A DNA stretch of 12,704 bases from Lysobacterales bacterium UBA5700 (GTDB lineage: Bacteria > Pseudomonadota > Gammaproteobacteria > Xanthomonadales > Xanthomonadaceae): assembly GCA_002420085.1 (NCBI GenBank), contig DIHI01000082.1:1-12704 (forward strand), written 5' to 3'. The notes under the pieces are model-generated. The model was not told the DNA's origin. It searched no databases and saw only the letters and a list, made by a program, of their open reading frames with translations. Positions 7,413-12,704 of this stretch are shown in pieces (the stretch's first letter is position 1; the number at the start of each line of letters is the position of its first letter). The translations under genes were made by a program, and so were the position numbers.

Positions 7413-9731
7413 TCAGAACGAATAGATCAGGGTCAGTCCGACCGCAGTGACATCGAAATCCGGCGCCTCCTCGCCGAACAGGATCACATTGGCCAATTGG
7501 TTGGCCGGCAGGTCGAGCGCGAAATCCTCGCTGCGATAGCGTTCGTGCCAGAGATCGGCGCGGACGGCCAGACTGTCGCTGATCGCATAGCTGCCGTAGA
7601 GGGTCGCCGAGTTCAGCCGCACCCGATTGCTCGGCAGCGGCGCCGAGGTCAGAGCGGCACCGGTGCTGACCACGACATCGGCCTTGGACAATGCCGCCAG
7701 CAGGTCCAGGCCGAACCGATAGCGGCCCTCGCTCGGCTGCCAGGCGACCCCCAGCCCGGCGGTGTCGATCCGCTCGCGGTGCAGCGCCTGCCAGAAACGC
7801 GCCGGATCGGCCACCTGGCCGATGCGGGCATTGCCACCCTGGAAGCTCACCCCGGTCTGATCGTAGTCGTTCTCTTCGTGGGTGAAGAAGGCATAGCTGC
7901 TCACGTCGCGCACCGGGGTGGCATTGAACTCCAGGGTGTAGGCCCGGACCCGGGCGCCGGTCAGACCGAGTTCGCTGTCGGTGTAGTCGTCCCGGTTGTA
8001 GTTGATGTCCAGGCCGAGCGACCAGAACTCCGACGGCGTCCAGGTGGCGAGCAGGCCCGCGCTGTCGCGGTCGCGGTCGGCGAGGTGGAAGCGCCGCAGG
8101 CCGGGAGCGTTCTCGAAACCACCGGGAATGGTGGCGACATGCTCCGGCGTGAACCCTTCGCGGAACGGTGCCGAGCCGTCGTACTGTGAACCGTCGCGAT
8201 CGGAGGACGCCAGCTTGAGGTTGATATCGAGGCTGTCGCCCAGGCGATGGATCAGACCGGCGCCGAATCGCCATTCCTCGGTGCTGTTGCGTTCGGTGAA
8301 GGTCCGGTCGATGTCGCGATACTCGCCCTGGGCATTGAGTGTGGTTCGGTTGCCCAGTCGGTAGTTGAGATCGAGGCGAAGCGCGTTCTCTTCGTAACTG
8401 TACGGCGCATTGAAGCGGATCCGGCTGCTGGTCGCACTGGTGTCCTGACGCAGCGAATCGGCGGCGACCACGGCATAGCGATCGCTCGGCGTCTGGTTGT
8501 CGCGCTCGTCGTAGCGGTAGCTGGCATTGACACTGAGCCGATCGGTCAGACGACCGGAATAGCGTAGATTGCCGACCAGGGTGTCGATACGTCCGTCCAG
8601 CGAATCCCTGGGCAGCGGTTCGGTGATCGCGGCAGCCAGGATCGGATCGACCGTGAATGCCAGGAACGGATCGTTCTGGCTCATCCGGCCGATCGCGATG
8701 TCGGCAACCACCCGGTTGCGGGCATCGAACTGATAGCCGAACAGGGCCGTGCCCTGATGGAAGGTGTTGTCCGGCGGCAGCGCCAACTCACCGACTCCGG
8801 TCGGAAAGCCGGCCGACGGCACCCAGCCGTTGATCGCACTGAACGGATTGCGCCAGCGCAGGGCGGCATTGGCATTGTCGAAGATCGAGGCGTGGTAGCG
8901 CAGTTCGATCTGGGTCCGATCCTGGATGTAACGGCCGACCAGGTCGATCGTGTGGGTCTGGTAATCGACCGGCTCGGGCAGGAAGGCCGAACGCGGATTG
9001 CCACCGGTGTTGCCGAAAGTTCCGGCAGTCACCTTCAGACCATCCTTCTCCTCGTACTGGTAGTTCACCGAGAACGAGAGATCGCCAGGCAGCAGTTTGT
9101 CCAGCCCGGCGCCGAATCGCTGGCGCTCGGTGCGCAGATCGACATCGCGCAGGCTCGACAACAGGCGGGTCATGCCGGCCGTGGTCTGGGCCGGAACCCA
9201 GTCGGTCGGCAGGGCGAGGTCGCTGCCGCCGGCCCCGAGGAAGATGGTCCTGGCACTGTCGCTCTTGTTGCTCGGAATCTCGTCGTACCAGGCGCGCACC
9301 CGGTAGTCGCCCTGGCGACCGACTTCGAGGTCGATCGAGCGCGAATCCAGACCGAGGTCGTTGGCCCGGATCCGGACATAGTCGGCATCGTCGCCATTCC
9401 AGGCACCGCGCCGGTAGTAATCGATGTTGAAGATGCCGTAAGGGCCGTCCTCATCGAGGCCGTTGAACTTGCCGAACCGGAATGAATCCTGGGTGATGAA
9501 ACCGATGCCGATCTCGACTACGCTGCGGATTTCGGTCAGTTCCTTGACCTGCGCCTCGCTGACCGCCGGTGCGGCTGGCTCGTCCAGGCTGAACGGATCG
9601 TCTTCCTGGGCGCCGGCCCAGGCCGGCAGGAGCAATGCCGCCAGCACCAGCAGATGCAGTGGCCGATGGGGCGGGAAGGCCGACCGTTCACGCCGGCCGG
9701 GTCGATGGGCGTACTTGCGATCGCGTTTCAT
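7413..9731 (-). CDS. MtrB/PioB family decaheme-associated outer-membrane beta-barrel
   Basis: A 772-residue outer-membrane porin that, by family, sheathes a periplasmic decaheme cytochrome and lets electrons cross the outer membrane. A long basic N-terminus precedes a hydrophobic signal core, with probable cleavage after Ala41 (WAGA before QEDDPF). The mature protein is full of alternating, aromatic-rich beta strands ending in charged or Asn/Asp turns (for example LSFSVNYQYEEKDG, TQIELRYHASIF, LSVNASYRYDERDN, LRLDLNYRLGN) and ends in Phe (LTLIYSF), the usual BAM signal. The family member MtrB of Shewanella is of similar length but carries an N-terminal CXXC; I see no cysteine here at all. The ATG at 9731 has GAGG well spaced upstream. 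The gene is the last of the operon, 60 nt downstream of the decaheme gene. The MtrB/PioB assignment rests on length, topology and this neighbour. Confidence 0.92.
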   Translation of the reverse strand: MKRDRKYAHRPGRRERSAFPPHRPLHLLVLAALLLPAWAGAQEDDPFSLDEPAAPAVSEAQVKELTEIRSVVEIGIGFITQDSFRFGKFNGLDEDGPYGIFNIDYYRRGAWNGDDADYVRIRANDLGLDSRSIDLEVGRQGDYRVRAWYDEIPSNKSDSARTIFLGAGGSDLALPTDWVPAQTTAGMTRLLSSLRDVDLRTERQRFGAGLDKLLPGDLSFSVNYQYEEKDGLKVTAGTFGNTGGNPRSAFLPEPVDYQTHTIDLVGRYIQDRTQIELRYHASIFDNANAALRWRNPFSAINGWVPSAGFPTGVGELALPPDNTFHQGTALFGYQFDARNRVVADIAIGRMSQNDPFLAFTVDPILAAAITEPLPRDSLDGRIDTLVGNLRYSGRLTDRLSVNASYRYDERDNQTPSDRYAVVAADSLRQDTSATSSRIRFNAPYSYEENALRLDLNYRLGNRTTLNAQGEYRDIDRTFTERNSTEEWRFGAGLIHRLGDSLDINLKLASSDRDGSQYDGSAPFREGFTPEHVATIPGGFENAPGLRRFHLADRDRDSAGLLATWTPSEFWSLGLDINYNRDDYTDSELGLTGARVRAYTLEFNATPVRDVSSYAFFTHEENDYDQTGVSFQGGNARIGQVADPARFWQALHRERIDTAGLGVAWQPSEGRYRFGLDLLAALSKADVVVSTGAALTSAPLPSNRVRLNSATLYGSYAISDSLAVRADLWHERYRSEDFALDLPANQLANVILFGEEAPDFDVTAVGLTLIYSF

Positions 9732-9791
9732 GATGCACCTCGCGATGGATTGATGCGTGGATGGGCGTCGATCGATCCGTTTCGGCTGCGC

Positions 9792-10769
9792 TCAGCGGGT
9801 CTTGCGCACCCCGGAGGGATGGTTCGAGCCATGAATCTGGGTGTGGCAATTCAGACAGTTGCGGCCCAGCATCTGTTGCGCGCCCGACGGGGTGGCGGCG
9901 CCCGGCAGTCCGGTTCCGCTGTAGGCGGTGCTCGGGTGGAACTGGGCCAGATGGCATTGCTGGCACAGCCACGGGCCACGGGTGACCAGCAGGTTGTCAT
10001 GGACCGAGCCATGCGGCTTGTGGCAGATCGAGCAATCCTCGCGCACCGGCTGGTGCTCCCACAGGAACGGACCGCGCTTCTCGGCGTGGCAGTCGTAGCA
10101 GGTCTCGTTGAGGGTCGCCTTGGCCAGCAGTTTCGGGCCATTCGAGCCGTGCGGATTGTGGCAATCGCTGCACGCGACCTTGCCCTCGCGGATCGGGTGG
10201 CTGGATGGCCGATGGATCTCGGCGCGCTTTTCCTTGTGACAGGTCAGGCACTGGTCGGCCTGGGTGTCCTTTGCCAGAACCGGGTCGTCACCGATGTGCG
10301 AACGATGGCAATCGACGCAGGCCACGTCCTGGGTCTCGTGTGCGCTGCCCTGCCAATGGATGCGATTACTGCCCTTGTGGCAGTCCATGCAGACCGCATT
10401 CTGGTCGTGCTTGGCGGTCGGCCCGCTCGATGAGAACACGATGTCGGGTGCGGCCCGCTCGGCACCGTCGGCCGGCGCCTCCATGTGCGCCAGGCTGGCG
10501 CCATGACAGGTGGCGCAGGCGCGATCGGCGAACGGGGTGCGGCCATCGGCCATCACCGCATGCCGCGACTTCAGGATCGACAGCACCGGATATTCACTGG
10601 TCTCATCGTGACAGCGGGTGCAGGTGCGGGCGGCCTCCATGCCGGCCTTGGTGGTGTCTTCGGCAGTCTGCTCACTCAGCAACTGCGCCGACACCGGCGA
10701 GGCAGCCGACAGCGCCAGGAGCACACCGAGCAGGCCGGCTCCGGCGAAGATGGCGGTGACAGGTTTCAT
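9792..10769 (-). CDS. Decaheme c-type cytochrome, MtrA/DmsE family
   Basis: A 325-residue secreted multiheme cytochrome. The signal peptide (about 1-28, cleavage after SPVSA) is followed by exactly ten CX2CH sites, with first cysteines at residues 50, 85, 127, 151, 174, 200, 224, 246, 269 and 305. Spacing is regular and many extra His residues (HNPHGS, HKPHGS, HGSNHPSG) can supply distal ligands for bis-His hemes. Length, heme count and partner identify the MtrA/PioA/DmsE family, which plugs into an MtrB barrel as a wire across the outer membrane; electrons may leave towards metal oxides or DMSO, or enter from Fe(II). The ATG at 10769 is preferred because GGAG lies 6 nt upstream; an in-frame ATG at 10781 lacks a site. 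It lies 43 nt after the EB_dh-like gene and 60 nt before mtrB. Confidence 0.96.
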   Translation of the reverse strand: MKPVTAIFAGAGLLGVLLALSAASPVSAQLLSEQTAEDTTKAGMEAARTCTRCHDETSEYPVLSILKSRHAVMADGRTPFADRACATCHGASLAHMEAPADGAERAAPDIVFSSSGPTAKHDQNAVCMDCHKGSNRIHWQGSAHETQDVACVDCHRSHIGDDPVLAKDTQADQCLTCHKEKRAEIHRPSSHPIREGKVACSDCHNPHGSNGPKLLAKATLNETCYDCHAEKRGPFLWEHQPVREDCSICHKPHGSVHDNLLVTRGPWLCQQCHLAQFHPSTAYSGTGLPGAATPSGAQQMLGRNCLNCHTQIHGSNHPSGVRKTR

Positions 10770-10812
10770 GGCGTTCTCCATGGGCGGTTGAAGCGGCTTC
10801 CGGGCCGGACGA

Positions 10813-11772
10813 CTATCTGGCCGTTGCGATCAGATCGCTGCCGGCGCCGTCGAGTGTGAGGGTGTACTCGAACGAAACGTGATGATGGCGATGGTCGGCA
10901 TGGTCGTCATGGACCGCGAAACCGACGGTGTAGGTCTTGCCGGGGGCGAGCGGCTTGCGCCCGCCCCCGGAAGCCGCCAATGGCCGACTGAGCACGACCG
11001 TCCATTCGCCGCCGGCAAACTCGGCCTGGGCGCTGACCGCGCCATCGTCGAGCCGATGCCGCTTGTCGAGGATGTAGCCGGAGGCCGCCAGGGCCGGCTG
11101 GCCAGGATTGAGCTTGGCTTGCCAGTATTCGAGAAAGGCACCGGAATTCCGAAGCGCAGCGAGATCGGCTTCCGGCTTGATGTTTTCGCCACCGCCCTGG
11201 CGGGTCAGCTTGACCCGCGACGCACTGAGGTACTTGCTGATCTGGCTGCCCTCCGGCGCGCTGGCCATGCCGATGCCATCGTCGTGGCAACTGCCCCAGC
11301 AGCCGGCTCGGGCGGCCTCCTTCACGCTGCCATCGTCGATCATCACCGTCACCCTGGCGGCGACCTCGGCATCGAACGGGGTGGCACCCGAACCGGCCTT
11401 CCAGCGCAGCCGGAAATACAGCCGATCGGCGTCATGAGCGGTCTGGACATGCAGTGGGATCATGCCAGGGCGGCCGGCGACCGGTCCCGGCGAGAGCCTG
11501 CTGCCAGCGACCACGGCGGCACCGATGTCGGCCTGTTCGCCGTCATGGCAGGCCTTGCAGTTCTTGCCGGCCCGGAAATTGGGCGCACCGCTGTGATCCT
11601 TCTCGGTCATCACCCACTCCCAGGACGCCTGGCCGGGATAGAACACCGGAATCTCGGTCGTGGGCGCACCGGTCCAGTCGATCGCCGCAGCGGTTCCGGA
11701 AAAGGCGGCGAGTGCCGCGAGCACCGCGAGCGCTGTGCTGCGACGAGGATGGTCGAATGACTGGAATCTCAT
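10813..11772 (-). CDS. Periplasmic EB_dh-like cytochrome c with CX2CH and CX3CH sites
   Basis: A 319-residue exported protein with a signal peptide (about 1-30, cleavage after GTAAA). One standard heme site, CKACH, lies at residues 72-76. A second, CWGSCH, at 158-163 has three residues between the cysteines (CX3CH); I re-read the bases on the minus strand and the spacing holds. The rest resembles the heme-binding domain of ethylbenzene dehydrogenase gamma-like proteins (EB_dh): HVQTAHDADRLYFRLRW (about 108-124), the VTVMIDDGS strand, a VVLSRPL strand and a His-rich C-terminus (HDDHADHRHHHVSFEYTL, about 258-275). Soluble or periplasmic EB_dh-type cytochromes bind b or c heme and pass electrons. 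Here it sits between the quinol dehydrogenase and the decaheme wire, suggesting a periplasmic shuttle or an electron-input module. The ATG at 11772 has GGAG 6 nt upstream; the in-frame extension to 11955 overlaps the upstream gene. Family assignment is moderate. Confidence 0.83.
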   Translation of the reverse strand: MRFQSFDHPRRSTALAVLAALAAFSGTAAAIDWTGAPTTEIPVFYPGQASWEWVMTEKDHSGAPNFRAGKNCKACHDGEQADIGAAVVAGSRLSPGPVAGRPGMIPLHVQTAHDADRLYFRLRWKAGSGATPFDAEVAARVTVMIDDGSVKEAARAGCWGSCHDDGIGMASAPEGSQISKYLSASRVKLTRQGGGENIKPEADLAALRNSGAFLEYWQAKLNPGQPALAASGYILDKRHRLDDGAVSAQAEFAGGEWTVVLSRPLAASGGGRKPLAPGKTYTVGFAVHDDHADHRHHHVSFEYTLTLDGAGSDLIATAR

Positions 11773-11839
11773 GATGTTCTCCGGGCGTGCGGGGTTGGCA
11801 ACCAGCGTGCTGACGAAATCGCGTTCGCGGCGCGGCTGG

Positions 11840-12448
11840 TCAGAGGGTGAAGTCGGCCTCGTCCTCTTCATCGTCGGCCTGGTCGGGCGACTCGGGCTTC
11901 TTGTGAGCGATGCCCTTGTGACAGTCGATGCAGGTCTCACCGGTGGTGAGCGCACTCTCGTGCTGTGCCCGCGAACGCGGCCGCTGCTTGTCGAGCACCA
12001 TTGCCTCGCGATCGTGGCAACTGCGGCACTCGCGGGAATCGTTGGCCTTCATCTCGGCCCAGACCCGTTCGGCCAGAACCAGACGGTGCGCCTCGAACTT
12101 CTCTTCGGTATCGATTCGCCCGAGAAAATGCGCCGGCACTTCGGTGAAGGTGGCGCGGATCTTGCGCGCCAGCTTGGCCAGCGGCGGCTTCGGGACGTGG
12201 CAATCGGCGCACTCGGCACGCACCCCGGTGCGGTTGCTGAAATGGTGGGTCTGCCGGTACTCCTCGTACACGAAGGCACGCATCTCGTGGCAGGACGTGC
12301 AGAAGCCGAGCGTGCTCGACGATTCCACCACCACTGCAAACCCGGCCAGGCCGATCGCGCCGAGCAGCAGGCCGAGTCCAAGCAATGCCAGCATCGCCCA
12401 GCGAGAGGCACGAAACCCCGCGCGCCAGTGTTCCAGAATCCGTGCCAT
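11840..12448 (-). CDS. Tetraheme NapC/NirT family (CymA-like) membrane quinol dehydrogenase
   Basis: A 202-residue cytochrome c that oxidises quinol in the inner membrane and hands electrons to periplasmic acceptors. An N-terminal transmembrane helix (about 18-41) is followed by GFCTSCHEM, whose Met56 is in the place of the unusual heme-1 ligand of this family. Four CX2CH sites start at Cys50, Cys80, Cys141 and Cys173. The block from TSCHEM through THHFSNRTGVRAECADCHVP is typical of NapC/NirT/TorC N-terminal domains. Length is close to CymA (four hemes) rather than the five-heme NrfH-like or TorC forms. A strongly acidic tail (DDEEDEADF) ends the protein, possibly for docking. The ATG at 12448 has GGGAGG upstream at good spacing; in-frame ATGs at 12463 and 12532 are less well supported. 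First gene of the operon, 67 nt before the EB_dh-like gene. Confidence 0.95.
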   Translation of the reverse strand: MARILEHWRAGFRASRWAMLALLGLGLLLGAIGLAGFAVVVESSSTLGFCTSCHEMRAFVYEEYRQTHHFSNRTGVRAECADCHVPKPPLAKLARKIRATFTEVPAHFLGRIDTEEKFEAHRLVLAERVWAEMKANDSRECRSCHDREAMVLDKQRPRSRAQHESALTTGETCIDCHKGIAHKKPESPDQADDEEDEADFTL

Positions 12449-12548
12449 CGCCTGCCCTCCCATTCGGATCGGTTGGCTCCGAGCAGTGGCCCCGGATGGA
12501 TCGGGTCGATGCGGCGGCGCCGCTCGGATCACGCCCGTCGTGGGCGTT
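12449..12548 (-). promoter_or_regulatory. Predicted 5' leader of the cytochrome operon, about 100 nt
   Basis: If transcription starts near 12548, the leader is about 100 nt. It opens with a perfect 6-bp hairpin, ACGCCC/GGGCGT (12531-12547), contains a 10-bp palindrome GCGGCGCCGC (12514-12523), and has a long-range 6-bp pairing of 12479-12484 with 12522-12527. The Shine-Dalgarno GGGAGG follows. I recognise no known riboswitch. Confidence 0.3.
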
Positions 12549-12554
12549 GAGCAG

Positions 12555-12560
12555 ACCGTA
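12555..12560 (-). promoter_or_regulatory. -10-like hexamer of the cytochrome operon
   Basis: On the minus strand the bases read TACGGT, sharing the key T, A and final T of TATAAT. The hexamer begins 29.5 nt from the centre of the FNR-like palindrome, the spacing expected for a class II promoter with the activator at -41.5. It has no separate -35 match, as is usual in such promoters. Confidence 0.4.
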
Positions 12561-12582
12561 ACGCTTTCCTCACAATGCCGAC

Positions 12583-12596
12583 TTGACGGTAGTCAA
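12583..12596. promoter_or_regulatory. FNR/Anr/Dnr-type operator upstream of the cytochrome operon
   Basis: TTGAC (12583-12587), four spacer bases GGTA, and GTCAA (12592-12596) form a perfect 14-nt palindrome. It matches the TTGAY-N4-RTCAA pattern bound by the FNR branch of CRP/FNR regulators, with C/G at the inner position as in some Anr, Dnr and FnrP sites. It lies 135 nt before the NapC/NirT start. Oxygen- or nitric-oxide-responsive activation of the electron conduit is inferred. Confidence 0.65.
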
Positions 12597-12631
12597 TTTG
12601 CCGGGGCGGGCCTTCCGCCCAGGGTGGGGCG

Positions 12632-12654
12632 GCCCGCCCGGCAGACGGGCGGGC
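12632..12654. terminator. GC-only 9-bp stem-loop, possible 3' end of an upstream minus-strand gene
   Basis: GCCCGCCCG (12632-12640) pairs perfectly with CGGGCGGGC (12646-12654) around a GCAGA loop. It lies 15 nt beyond a possible stop codon (12669-12671) on the minus strand. There is no U-tract. It shares bases with the adjacent GGGC repeats, so the two structures would compete. Confidence 0.35.
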
Positions 12655-12662
12655 GGGCGGGC
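12647..12662 (+). repeat. Four tandem GGGC units, G-quadruplex-capable
   Basis: GGGC occurs four times in direct succession, so the plus strand has four G3 tracts joined by single-nucleotide loops, the most compact quadruplex pattern. It lies about 50 nt upstream of the FNR-like operator. The structure is possible from sequence; formation in the cell is not shown. Confidence 0.5.
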
Positions 12663-12668
12663 AAACCA

Positions 12669-12704
12669 TCAGACTCGACTGGCGATCGCGCGGGCAAAGC
12701 TGTC
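12669..12704 (-). CDS. Possible C-terminal end of a further minus-strand gene (partial)
   Basis: Reading inward from the right edge on the minus strand gives eleven codons, DSFARAIASRV, and a TGA stop at 12669-12671. Composition and codon choice resemble the neighbouring genes, and a GC hairpin follows. The stretch is too short to name or to prove coding. Confidence 0.25.
   Translation of the reverse strand, partial: DSFARAIASRV

Noticed and set aside
10790..10800. Short palindrome GAAGC-G-GCTTC between the EB_dh-like and decaheme genes
   Set aside because: A 1-nt spacer cannot form a hairpin with all pairs, and the arms are too short to stand out as an operator.
8757..11760. Plus-strand open frames opposite the mtrB, decaheme and EB_dh-like genes
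   Set aside because: The minus strand carries unmistakable heme motifs, signal peptides and beta strands; the plus frames have no recognisable motif or ribosome-binding site.
12614..12704. Genome-edge or integration-site reading of the GC-rich right end
   Set aside because: No tRNA, direct repeats of attachment-site kind or mobile gene is visible; the content fits an ordinary intergenic region.

Overview
The window is high-GC, gene-dense and bacterial. An ErpA nearly collinear with the E. coli protein, an AmpE-type membrane protein, a NudC pyrophosphatase and an FNR-like operator point to a gammaproteobacterium. The DUF6776-like / bactofilin / erpA order looks Xanthomonadales/Lysobacterales-like, but that is recalled from general knowledge and no taxonomic search was run. 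No tRNA, rRNA, CRISPR array, IS element or phage gene is visible. No gene in the interior is obviously broken.

Left block (1-3413, minus strand): a signalling pair. A large Hpt-like / REC / REC / GGDEF / EAL protein is followed after 3 nt by a membrane-anchored hybrid-type histidine kinase that runs off the left edge. In the large protein the Hpt histidine, the first receiver Asp, the GGDEF motif and most EAL catalytic residues are replaced. Only the second receiver looks functional. This resembles FimX-type, non-enzymatic c-di-GMP effectors rather than a cyclase or phosphodiesterase.

Middle block (3557-7286, plus strand): a sigma70-like promoter precedes a compact run of four genes: a membrane-anchored coiled-coil protein (DUF6776-like), a bactofilin, the Fe-S carrier ErpA and the Nudix enzyme NudC. 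Two of the junctions are 4-nt stop/start overlaps or nearly so. A separate ampE-like gene with a strong Shine-Dalgarno follows. A near-perfect 13-bp stem then separates it from the convergent next block.

Right block (7413-12596, minus strand): a four-gene electron-transfer operon. In transcription order it encodes a tetraheme NapC/NirT (CymA-type) quinol dehydrogenase, an EB_dh-like periplasmic cytochrome with one CX2CH and one CX3CH site, a decaheme MtrA/DmsE-type cytochrome and an MtrB/PioB-type outer-membrane barrel. Together these can form a path from the quinone pool across the periplasm and outer membrane. A TTGAC-N4-GTCAA palindrome lies 135 nt upstream, with a -10-like hexamer at the spacing of an FNR class II promoter, so expression is probably induced by low oxygen or a related signal. 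No surface multiheme cytochrome (MtrC/OmcA) is present here.

The most novel-looking items are the EB_dh-like cytochrome placed inside an MtrAB-type conduit with its CX3CH motif, and the almost fully degenerate five-domain signalling protein. A G-tract cluster and GC hairpin lie upstream of the FNR-like site, next to what may be the last codons of a further minus-strand gene.
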